Positions 37,501 to 48,235 of a stretch of DNA of 64,000 nucleotides are shown piece after piece. The position numbers and the translations under genes were made by a program. The DNA comes from Dromaius novaehollandiae (lineage: Eukaryota > Chordata > Aves > Casuariiformes > Dromaiidae). Each line of letters begins with the position of its first letter. Within the stretch, counting starts at the first letter, position 1. Under the pieces are notes generated by a model, which ran no database searches, was not told the origin of the DNA, and saw only the letters and a program-made list of their open reading frames with translations. The DNA lies in contig NC_088100.1 of assembly GCF_036370855.1 (NCBI RefSeq), forward strand, positions 38,080,563-38,144,562, given 5' to 3'.

Positions 37501-40340
37501 GACTTACCAAGCATTTTACAAGGACACAGGGGTATTCAAACCAACACAGGATCAAATTTAAAATAATAAAAGTGAATAAACAGAATTTATTTATTTTAAA
37601 AATCCAGATGACAGGAAGAGTCCAATAAACCAAACAGTTTACTCCTTGAAAGAGAATTTTAGAGCCTAATTGGCATTAACTCTTTCATTGCCTATTAATC
37701 AAAATTACAACTGGAAGAATTACTGGTTTCGCATCTCCCAGTATTTTTTCATTAACTTCGGTTTGCCACAAGAACATCCTACACTTGAGTTAGTGATTCA
37801 CAATATAACATATAGCCCTAAAGCAGTCAACAGTCACAAACATCTCACAGCAATGCCCTGCAAAATATCCATTGCATCTGAAATTCATCACTTCCTAAAC
37901 AACCTAATAAAAATGATGATTTTAGGGATGCCTGCGGCAATGCAGGTTGTACACAAGCCCGCTCTTCAACACATCACTTCACAATGCTGTTATTAACATT
38001 CCTGAGTGGTAAAGCTAGCTGGTAGGGATCTAACTATTGGCTGTCAGCTTGTCATGTTGCATCAGTCACCACCGATAGAAGTGAATAATGCAGTTTAAAG
38101 TGAGCGCTGCTGCAGATTATGACAAAATATCAAAATAATAGTAAGGTCATTATTGACTGTACAGCATGATACTTATTCCACAGTTTTATTTAATAATACT
38201 GACAGTGAATAGGGCCTTTTAAACACAAAAATATACAGTTATTTGTGCCATCTGGATATGAGGTATAAGAGAAGACCAGCCTTGCAGTGAGAAAGACAGG
38301 AGGTTCCTTCTTGAACAAAGACAGACTAACTGGTGAGAAATGGCTCTCCACAGGGAGGAGAGCCTTCCTGGGGGAAGCTGGATCTCTAGTATCCCCAAGT
38401 TCACCACAGGGTCCAACACCAGTGACATCCCAGAATTAGGCTGCTGTTCCCAAGGCAAACCTTCACAGCTGTTCCTGCCCCAAGAATCCTGACTGCTTAG
38501 AAAAAAGTGTGATATTGGTGTGATATTGGGCATACTCTGAGATCAGCTTCAGTTGTTTCATATACTTATTCATGTAACTTTCCTTCTGACTCTAGCATAA
38601 CCTCTCGTTTCAAGATCTTCTGTTGCTACAATAGCCTCCCAGTTTCATTTGTAATCCTGTCTGATGTTCAGAGTGAATTCAGAGAAAGCTGACAAAGCTA
38701 GGGTACCTCTTAGGAAGCGATACATCTGTGCACAGGAAAACCTTTAGAGCTACCATTCGACCTGAGAGAGGTTTGGAAATGACAAGTTGGCCAAATGGCA
38801 CTAACCAGTGCCTCTCTGGCTAAAACCCTGCTCACACTTTCAAGTACTCTGCTGAATAATGTCAAGAAAATAAATCCCCAAGAAAGGCAAGAGGAAAGAG
38901 GTACAAGTTTGAAAAAGTCTTTCTTTACTCAGAGATGGATGCAAAGACATAGGTGTGCAACCATTGTAGGAAAGGGGAAGTGCCTTCAGCTCTATTTTGG
39001 ACTTTAGAAAGAGCTCTCTTTCTAAAATCCGTAAGTCAGTATGGTTACCCTCAGGGTTAATACAGAGTGCATTTTGTCCATTTTCCAGACTGTTTTCTGC
39101 CCATATAACCACATAAACCTGCCATTCTTTAAGCAAAGAGCATGCAACAAAGTACAAATGATAGATACTGGCAAGGCTGAGGTTTTTCCTTTTAAGAGGG
39201 AAGAAGTTAGACTTGCTGAGGCCTTTGAAACAGCAGTTCTGACTGTTACAGCAGACTCAGTTCCATTGGTTTCATCCAAGGAAGACTTAATATTCAGAAT
39301 GAACATATAAAGATGTTTCCTCCCACAGAACAGGGTTCCTGAAAGCTTCCTCCAGTGCTACATTTTGTTTTCCATTAAATCTTTCTATTCAGTTAGAAGT
39401 ATTGTCTTTGACCTCAACTTGGAGAGGTTCTTGTATGGGTCCCTACGTGCAGGATAGAGGCAGAGACTCTAATTGACAGCCACAGATTATGAAAAAGGAA
39501 TCAAAGTACCAGGTCTGAGATATCTTTGACTGGGGGAAAAGAATATGTAGGCACCTCAGGTTCCACATGACATTAGGAAGTGTTGAGCACTATAATCTAC
39601 CTGGAAAGGAGATTAGCAGATGTTATCTATATTTGCCTACCAACGGCACACATTTCCCCAGGCTCTACTAATTTTTATATATATGGAAAAACTATTTTTC
39701 TGCAGTACTCATTTCACTGGTGTTATCAACAGTGCTGTTGAACTGCAAGGAAGTAATTTATCGTTCCATTACACCTATTCCCCCATGCGCACACAGAGAC
39801 TTCCCCACACAGTACAAAATCTGGTATGGAAATAAGGGAGATTCTTAAATTGCATGACAGAGATCTAGGAAGAAAGTTGAAAGTAATCCAAGAGCTGTGT
39901 GTTATGCAAAAAAAGTACAGGAACAGACTAACATCTCTAATTACAGAATGGTGATTATCCTTAAATGTTTGCATTTGGATGGATAATTAACTGAGATAAT
40001 GGCTGTTTACACATGGTCTAAGGCATTCTTACCTTCCATGTCAAAGTAAGGCTGATATCCACAAGGAAGACATGTTCTCAAAGCTTACTTACCACATTAA
40101 TCAAATCTTTCCAAGTGCGAGGATAAATTCTCTCCTCAAAATTATGAAGCTCTTCTTGTGGCTTTTCTCTTTAAGCAGCAGAAATGCTACAGTGGCTTCA
40201 TGTGGAGAGCTTGATGGCTTGGTAGGCCGTGAGCTTCGGCAAGATTAATCTGACCGAAACCTGGCAATGCTGTTTTAGTTCTCATTTGCATGGAATAGCA
40301 TAGAGAGGAGAGAGAGCGACGTGGCATAGTTTGCTTGAAC
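31580..40340. other. AT-rich stretch without recognised genes
   Basis: No exon or repeat family recognised apart from a 20-base G run at 36,072-36,091 and short AT-rich patches (for example near 37,125-37,180). Open frames are short. Confidence 0.6.
36072..36091. repeat. 20-base G homopolymer
   Basis: Uninterrupted run of 20 G in otherwise mixed sequence. A second run of the same length occurs at 45,555-45,574. Such runs can form quadruplexes and are hard to sequence, so the length should be treated as uncertain. Confidence 0.95.
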
Positions 40341-40724
40341 GGTGTGGCAGAGGCACCCCTGAGGGGGCTGCGGCCCATGGGGGACCCATGCTGGAGTAGA
40401 GGAAACGAATAAGAAGCCAGGAGCAGCAGAAGAAAGAGGCAAAGAGGCATTAGAGGCAGGACATCAACGTCCTGCGCCATGCGTCGCCCCTGCCGGAGGG
40501 GCTGAGAAGGCCTGAGCACAAGGTGAGCACAAGGAGTGTGGAGCAGGGGAGAGGTGTTGGGTTGAAGCTGAGCCTGGGAAAAGGCGAGGAAACATGCTTC
40601 CCTTAGCATTTGTTAATTGTTTGTCTTTGGCGTCTCTCAGTACCCGCATCATAGTTAAAGCTTACGTGAATTGGCAATAAGGTAAATGAAGTGCAGTTCT
40701 CCCAGGACTGTTTTGCCCGTGGCA
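40341..40724 (+). repeat. Truncated 5' LTR of the ERV
   Basis: Homologous to the second half of the 3' LTR. The polyadenylation signal has decayed to AATAAG (40,676-40,681). It ends ..CCCGTGGCA; the next bases, GTGGCTGGTGGAGG, would hold the primer-binding site, but no tRNA match is clear. Similarity fades upstream of about 40,341. Confidence 0.65.
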
Positions 40725-42305
40725 GTGGCTGGTGGAGGATGAGAGCAGCACCGGGGCCTGGCACAGCCTGGCATGACTGTGGGGATGTGAGGCTCCAGAA
40801 GGAGTCTTGATTTTGGTACTGGGGTTTTGTGGTGATGTGCTGTGGTGGAAGTGGTGCACCCGTTGTGTATGGGGGGTAGCCGTGAACAGTACGTAAACAG
40901 GGGAGGAACCGAGGGAACCCGAGAAGCCTCTTACCGGATGGGAAAGCGCTGGGGAAGAACTGGGCCAGGTCCCAAGCCTCCACCCTAGGGGCCTGGACCA
41001 CAGGCCATCTCTGTGGGGGATCCCAAAGCACCTGCCCAGGGCTGCAGAGGCGCTGGGGCACCTGGGAAACCCCTGGAGAAAAATGTGTTGCTGCCATGTG
41101 GGGTGCCAGGGCTTACTGTGCGCTGCTAGCAAGGCGCCAGAGAGATGGGGAGCCCTTAGCTGACCTATGGGGACAGCTGACAGCCTCTGTCAGAGTAATA
41201 GGCCACTAACAGAGGCATTAACAAGTGCTCAGTGCAGAAGGCAGACCTTGCTTACAGGTGAACTACTGGAGTGGGCACACAGCCGCTGTGCACCCAGCTG
41301 CCTGGGCTGCTGCGGTTGCAGCTGGCGAGCTGAGGATGACTGCTCCGCAGGAGGGGACCCTGACACCTGGGATGGGGAAACTGTGGACTCAGATTATGAA
41401 TTATGAACAGAGCCCTTGCTGGCCACCCCAGCTAGAGTGATTACACAGACTTACTTAAAGGAGAGTGCCACTCCCCAGAGTGTGAAATGCAGGATTCTTA
41501 CAGCTGTTGTCCCGGGAGACATCCCAGCTACAGAGGTGCTGGGAAACCAGAACTGCTGGAAACAGCTGATGGCCCAAGAGAGCATCGCTTTGAAGAGTTT
41601 GGGGCCTGTGCCACTGCCTTGCACACAGGAGGGAGGTTTTGCAGTTCACTCATGGAAGGATATGTGGCACAATGGCCTGAGGTAATTGGCTGCAGTAGCT
41701 TGGACTGCTAGAGTAGGTTTATAGGCAAGGGAGAAGGGACTCTAAAAAGGTAGTGATCACTAATGTCATGGCCTGAAAACTCTGACAGCTAGCCCTAGTT
41801 ACGAAGACCCCTCTGGTATCGCCTGATAAGCTGGTGGGATGTCCCGTTGATCAAGGAGTGATCTGTATGTACTGTATGGGGGAAGGGGCATGCCAGAAGA
41901 CAGGCATGAGATTAGCAGCATGGCCAAGGATGATGCAGGAAGTCCAGCAGTATGGGCAGCCTTCAAAAAGTTGTCAAGAAGGGATGAAAATTTTCCATAC
42001 TCCTGCCCTACATGCTGGGACTTACAGATGTTCTTCAAGGAAAAGGGGGAGTATATGATGAAGTGGGACAGGACACCTCCTCAGAGATCTAGAGTTGCAA
42101 GTTAAGGAATTGCAAGGGCAGGGGAAAGGTCAGAACTCAGTTAAGGTTGTCACAGGATTTAGAGCATGGTCCAGGAGATCAAAGCCATTTGGTGCATTTC
42201 ACTCCCCAAATAAGGAAATTCCCCCACTGCATCAAGTGAACACTGTTCACCACCCATTTTGGGTCTGGATAAAGCCCTATGGTGATTGGAGTCATGAACC
42301 TGTTG

Positions 42306-42377
42306 GTATGTCCAATGGTGGTGTTTCTCATTGCTCATACTGTCTTAATCATTGGCTTATATGCTAAAGTAAAGTGA
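42306..42377 (+). pseudogene. Possible membrane-anchor remnant of the ERV envelope
   Basis: One frame gives about 16 hydrophobic residues (Val, Leu, Ile, Phe) followed by a short Lys-containing tail and a stop at 42,375-42,377. Its place, a few hundred bases before the 3' LTR, is where the envelope transmembrane anchor would end. The frame upstream is broken, so no envelope protein can be recognised. This could be chance hydrophobicity. Confidence 0.3.
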
Positions 42378-42393
42378 ATATTCAAACTGATGT

Positions 42394-42835
42394 AGACAAG
42401 GCATGAAGTCTGTAATAACACTTCAGCTTATTATGATGTTAAGCCTAATAATCTAGTCTGTAGAGATAAGGGGTGAAGTTTGTAACGGATGTGTCTTCAG
42501 ACTGTTGTAACTTTCTTGGTTCTTTTTTTTTTGCAGTGGCAAGGGGTGAAGTTTGTAATAGATCAGTTCAGTTTGTGACAATGTTAACCTCTGTAGCCTG
42601 GCCTTCGGGAGCAAGAGGAGGCGTTTGAGGAGTACATTGTCAGACTGTAATAGCGTTAATTCTGATTATGTTTTATTGTGTGTATGTACACACTGTACTG
42701 CCCCTTCCCCAGGAGAAGGGTGAAGATTACACTGCTTGAATGTTAAGTTCTAATGATGTTAAAAGTAGAGTTGATAATAGATGTATATTCAAACAGTTCT
42801 TAAATAGATGTTTTGCAGAGACAAGGGTTGGAATG
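42394..42835 (+). repeat. Dispersed polypurine-tract-like motif copies before the 3' LTR
   Basis: Copies of a motif like AAGGGGTGAAGTTTGTAA occur at about 42,394-42,418, 42,462-42,486 and 42,536-42,560. Weaker versions are at 42,711-42,730 and 42,817-42,835. The last ends directly at the 3' LTR start and is where the true polypurine tract should be. The second and third share AAGGGGTGAAGTTTGTAA exactly. Confidence 0.75.
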
Positions 42836-43686
42836 TGTTGGGCATAAATGTCAGGGTTGGGATAGCAGGGGGTTGCAGGAGTGTCCTATGTAGGAGGAGG
42901 CTATGAGCTATCCTGTGCCTGTTCTAGCCATCTCTGTATCGGATGAAAACAACCCACCATTCACCAAACCTTCAACGAGGTGGAGAAGCACACAGCACCT
43001 CTGCTCAAACATTTAAGAAAGGGTGGCAACTGCTAGGGGCAGGAGACACAGGAGGACACACAGGGGGACATGCATGAAATAAGACATAGGAGGAGACACA
43101 AAAGGGGCACATGAGAAATGTGAAGAGATGCCTTTGGAGAAACAAAATGGAGGAGACAAGTAGAAGGGAGATGGTGTTGGGAACACAGGTGGAGACACAC
43201 TCTCAGAAGGAATCCCTCCATGCCAGAAAGGTATGCCTCTGAGGGGCTATGGCCCGTGAATGAGCAATGCCAAAGCAGGGACAGCACCAAAGGGATTGTG
43301 GCCGGTGGGGGAACCCATGCTGGGGCAGAGAAAATGAGTTACAGAAGAGTAAGAAGCCAGCAACAGTGAGAGAAAAGAATAAGCAGCAAAGAGGGGCAAA
43401 ACAAAACCATCACACAGGACCTCAACTTGTGCCAGCCGTTGCCTCGCCATAGGGACAAGCATAACGTGTGGCAAAAACAAGGAGAGTGAAGACTAGGAAG
43501 GGGAGAGGAAAGGTGTTGGGACTGAAACTGAGCCTGGGGAAAAGAGAGGAAAGGTGTTTCCCCAAGTGTTTGTTAATTGTTTATATGTTCTTTGTTTCTC
43601 AATACTGGAATTGGTAATTAAAGCTTATGTTAATTAGCAATAAAGTAAGTGAAATTCCATGAGTCAAGACTGTTTTGCCTGCAACA
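42836..43686 (+). repeat. 3' LTR of the ERV
   Basis: It begins TGTTGGGCATAAATG right after a purine-rich tract (ACAAGGGTTGGAATG) and ends TTTTGCCTGCAACA, giving TG..CA ends and a 5-bp inverted repeat TGTTG/CAACA. Length is about 850 bp. It contains a purine-rich U3 with GGAGGAGACA-type repeats and the signal AATAAA at 43,639-43,644, close to the end, as in short-R/U5 bird ERV LTRs. Confidence 0.65.
43639..43644 (+). terminator. 3' LTR polyadenylation signal AATAAA
   Basis: AATAAA in TTAGCAATAAAGTAAG. It is the intact counterpart of the decayed AATAAG in the 5' repeat. Confidence 0.65.
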
Positions 43687-46600
43687 ATGAATAACACTGT
43701 ATTTTGATACAGAAACTGCACCTTGATGAAAGTCCACACAAGTGACTAACAGGTGACTACTTTGTTTCTAGTGCAGTCATCCTATTTATGGTAACCAGCT
43801 ATAATAGGTCCTGAGGTGGCTGATCAGAACTTCAAACCTGGCCTTATCCATGGACTATATTCCTAATTTGTACTTTTTAGATTCAGTTTAATTTGGTTTA
43901 AATCAACACATGACACACAGCACTTCTATAATTTGGCTTTGTCTGCACACCTGGCAGCTCTTGCCCAGAGGTAGTGATGAGGATGCTAGGTAAATCATAC
44001 TAGGTATATGACCTACAAATCAAACACAAATCCATCCTGTCCTGGGCCCTTCCTTGCCCCTTCTTTGCTTCTGAGAAACAGCCATCAGCAGATGCAGAGA
44101 GACTGCTACTTGTCTTGAGATCACATCTGGGAGTGAATTGGCATAAATGTAATCAGAAGATACTATAACGCTCGTTGGCAATAAAAGCTGAGATGGAACA
44201 TTCCTCCCCCAGACATTCAAACTGTCCCATATGCTCTTAGTGGTAAACTAACAGGCTGCACATCCCAGCCTATTCACTAGAGAGTAACTGAGAAGTGGAA
44301 CAGTTATGACATGCAACAGATCCCAGGTGCTACCCTGTGCCCTGATGTTTCTGGAGTAGGTGTACGTTTTACAAAATAATATCCTTAGATGCTCTGCAGA
44401 GGATAAGGTTGTTTTCCAGAGTAATTACCATCAGGCTCTGCACATGCTACAGAAATTGCTGTAATCCTCATTGTTCTAAGTTACTGCCTCAGACTTGGGA
44501 AAAACACTTTGGTTATATCAAATAAGCATAAGAACATTAAACGTACCTGTAAAGAGACAAGATATGTGAGATATAGCAAGCAGAAAAGCAGCAAGGAGGA
44601 AGTAATGAGGGACCTTTGAAAACTACAGGACAATTTCTGCTCCTAAAACACATTCCTGAAAATAAAACAAGGAATAAGCATTTCATGCAAAGATGAGAGG
44701 ACAAGAAATTGTAAGAGAAAAGACACCATGTAGGAAAGAGACAGGAAAAAATACAGCAGGAAAGAAGGAAGAAGGGAACAAAGCAAGAATTCAGTTTGCG
44801 AGAATCTGTAAAAGGTTTAGATTCCAGAGGTAATATTCATGGGTAAGTTAAAATAGAAATATATGCAAAATGTATTCAGACCCTATTTATCCACAATAAC
44901 CAAAATTATGCTAGTTTGCTCTCCAGTAGACACAAGATCTGAACTCTGTACAAGGCTTGTAGAGCTACCCACATCCAAGCTACTAGACTGTCTGGATCTT
45001 TACTATGCAGATTTAGAAAACACGGCTGTGAAAAGCATCTGTAAGAATTAGGCCTGTACCTTTTACCAATGGTTAGGTGTTCACTGCAGTGGGAACTTTC
45101 GAGGTACATGCATGTGTGTATGTGGTGGGGGAGAATAAGGAATGAGAAACAGTGACAAGTCTTCATTCAGGGCTGGGCTGGCTGAACTAGCTTCTGTTCC
45201 AGTTGTTCCAGACCAAGAACATGCTGCTTGTTCATAGCCTGTGGAGAGCTAACTGGTTATAGTCTTTCTGGCTCTTCCCCTCATTTCCACTTGCTAAATG
45301 GCCATAAAAAGTAGTTATGTTATGGCAGGGATTTCCACCTTTGGCAGTTCTGAAAATTCTAGCCTTAAGCCTTGTTGCTTTTCACATTACTGCTCTGTGT
45401 CAGCAAGTGACATAGCTTCAGGAAACGTGATGTGTAGTCATGAGCAGCAGAGGCATTGTGAACTGGGAGGCTAAGGAGTAAGCATGATCCACGTGCTAGT
45501 TTGGAAAAATCCCTACTTAATCACTATGCCTTTGAAGCAACATTGCTTAAGGCTGGGGGGGGGGGGGGGGGGGGCTAAGAGAAATTCTGTTTTTTCAGTC
45601 TTGTTGGTCTGTGTCAGTGGTGCTGCCTCAGCAAGACTCAGACCCTTCACAAGCTCCTGGCTCAGCCCCATCCCCAGATGCTTTTCACCTTCTACAGTAG
45701 CTTACCCCCAAGTTCACAACTAAGACTCACAGGCAAAAGCTTCTCATGCAGAGCTCTGCTATATCCTTGCACAAGAACAGGAGACACAAATAGTGTGATG
45801 GGGCAGAACCGGAAAGTACATCTTGTCGCCATTCCCCTGAAACATCTTCATCGGATAAATCAATAAATCAGTCTTTCCAGTGTTGGGAACTCATATGACT
45901 CTCACAGCACAGGAAAAAGAAAACAAACAAAAAAACAAAAAACAGGGCTCGAAAGTGCAGACACAAATGTTCTTGGAGGGCAGATGCAAGTGTAAGTGTA
46001 CTACAGGTAATAAATGAGAGGGCAAGAGGTCTGAAGACAGGAAGTTTTCAACAAGGTGGAAAGGATGCTTTTCAAACAGCTTTCACCTTTTATTCAAAAT
46101 TATTTTGTTTTGTGCATGTTGTTTAAGTATTGTTGTTAATTCAAAAATTGTCTTATCCATAGGCCAACACAGTGCTCAGCTGTACTCTAAGAGACCAGAA
46201 TGTACTGCAACACAAGTCTTCCCTCATCCACTTTGAGATCAAACACAAGTTGATCCATAATGCTGGGCTAATACAAATTGTAGGTTATTACAGCAGCTAA
46301 ACCTATGGCATTGAACACAGGTGATGCTTATTGGCTGTCTGTTGAGATGGTATCTAGCCTGAGTAATCTGAAAATCAGAAAAATTCATTTCTTTAATACC
46401 CACTCAGCTTTGTTCTTGATTCTCTTGAGAAATGTCAATCCTTTGCATGGACTTCACTTGCAGCTCCTTAACAACATCCAAAAGAAGACGACATCAACCA
46501 GGCTACAGTTATTTTGACTGAACTAACCATAAATGCTAACAGTTAAAGATAGAAAAAGCTTTGGGAAACCATTACCACAAGGATTTCAGTTAAAATATAA

Positions 46601-47861
46601 CAAGGCAGTTTGATTGGGCGTTGATCGGTGTGTTTTAAACAAAGGTTTTTCTTTTATTGTTTGTTTTTATGCAAAGGTTTCTAGAAAGTCAGCTATTTAA
46701 ACTCTGAAAGACCTCAAAATTTCTTACCAAAACAGTCTCATAGCTTCTGTTTTACTTGGGGGAGATTTATTTAATCCCACACCTAAGAAATCATTACAGG
46801 TAGAAGTTGTTATTACTGATTGAGAGTTTTGGTAATCCAGAGCACTTTTCTTAGCATGGCTTAATTTCTGCTTCTGTAGAGGATTTCACACAAAAGAGTT
46901 AAGATGGTGTCCAATAATTGTTCAGTAACTGGCAAGGTTGGGGATAGCATATGAAGAAGATCAGGGCTAAAGAAATCATGCAGTTACTATAAACTATGTA
47001 AAATAAAGCAGATACAATCAGGCATTTGCTTCAGTCTGCATTACTTTTTTATGTGTACTTGTACATTCATATTGCTATTATATATTTCCACTAAAAGCTA
47101 GGTACTTACATTCTATACTTATGCTTCTGATTTCCAAGATTCAGACACCTGGCCCTCTCTTCAGTCACCAGAATTTCCAAATCATGGTCACACTTTTTTA
47201 AGAACATAATAGGTTTTTAAAATGGATATGTTTTACATAATTCACACAGACTTAGTATGTTATTTTCGTTGAGCCAATACAAAACTCTAGATGCTTTGAA
47301 TGGCACTTCCAGTGCCCAGATGCATATTAAAAGCCACTTGCTGAAATAAACTGAAATAAAATAATTTCTGATTATGCTTAAAGAAAAGTAATTTCAGAGC
47401 AGTGAAAATTGATAGTACAGTCAAATCTTGTTATTCAACCTATGACACATTAGATTTAAAGAATTAATAGACATCAAAACATAATTGTTTCCCTTTCAAG
47501 CATTGATTTGTTGAAATTTGATAACCCTCTAGGGTTATTATGAACTACTCTAAAACAATTTGTCCTTAAAAATTTATTGGTGTTCTTAATAAGTTGCAAG
47601 TCTGAGTGCTTAGCTGCATGATTCATGAATATCAACTGTTAATAAGAACTCCTCCCCAAAAATATAAAAAGTTCATTATAGTAATAACAGCTTTTAATGC
47701 AGAAGCTTTCCTCATAATAACTGACTTTATACAAAGGTCTCTGTTTCATACAGATGTCAGCACTGGCAGAAAGTGCTTCCTTTACTGGAGGATGCTGATT
47801 GTGATTTTAGGCTAACTGCTAAGCACTAGGGTATCTGCATGAAAAATGGAAGAAATAGCTT
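43687..47861. other. AT-rich stretch without recognised genes
   Basis: Nothing coding is recognised. It holds a 20-base G run (45,555-45,574) and an A/C-rich patch near 45,918-45,942. Confidence 0.6.
45555..45574. repeat. 20-base G homopolymer
   Basis: Uninterrupted run of 20 G preceded by GGCT. Same length as the run at 36,072. Confidence 0.95.
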
Positions 47862-48235
47862 GGAATGGTACCTAGTCCACCTTATCCTGAGGTGGGGTTA
47901 TTTAAACTTGACTTCATCCAGACTCTTCTTAAAGATTTGAGTGATTAAGACTACCTAGGGAAGCTGTGGCAGTGCTTCACCTTATCATTATAATGATTTC
48001 CCCAGTGTTTAAACTGAGCCCTTCATGCCCCAGCTCAAGCTTTTTCTTCCTTATTCACCATATGCTTTTCTCCTCCATGCAGATTTCTCATGCATTGGAA
48101 GATTCATTACCATTCTTCTCTTCTTGAGGCTAGGCAACTTTAATATTTCCAGTCGTTCCTCAGTGGTCAAATTTCTGATGCCAAAAATGCTTCCTGTTAG
48201 CAAACGTGTCCGCTTCAGCCAGAGAAGCTCTGCCG
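47862..48235 (-). mobile_element. Old CR1-type LINE fragment, minus strand
   Basis: Reverse-orientation CR1 words in the right order: GGAATGGTACCTAGTCCACC near the 3' end, then CAGTGCTTCACC.., TTCCCCAGTGTTTAAACTGAG, then TTGAGGCTAGGCAAC, ATTTCCAGTCGTTCCTCAGTG and CAAATTTCTGATGCC. These correspond to the CR1 segment that in sense encodes the last part of ORF2 and the 3' UTR. Divergence is much higher than in the copies at 31.3 and 61.8 kb, pointing to an ancient subfamily. Limits are approximate. Confidence 0.65.

Larger units (their letters stand above)
40341..43686 (+). mobile_element. Degenerate ERV / LTR retrotransposon with direct terminal repeats
   Basis: Two direct repeats (about 40,341-40,724 and 43,225-43,686) share blocks such as GACCCATGCTGG / GAACCCATGCTGG, GTAAGAAGCCAG-like, GGTGTTGGG, GCTGAGCCTGGG, TTTGTTAATTGTTT, AAAGCTTA.., GCAATAA and GACTGTTTTGCC. 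They enclose about 2.1 kb that is broken in all frames. The 3' copy extends to a TG..CA-bounded LTR starting at 42,836. The ending GACTGTTTTGCC.. resembles bird ERV LTRs. I cannot recognise Gag, protease, reverse transcriptase or integrase, so the interior is deleted or too decayed. A stretch at 41,890-42,105 reads somewhat protein-like, with a Cys-Pro-x-x-Cys, but is unassigned. The 5' repeat lacks the first half of the LTR. Confidence 0.7.
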
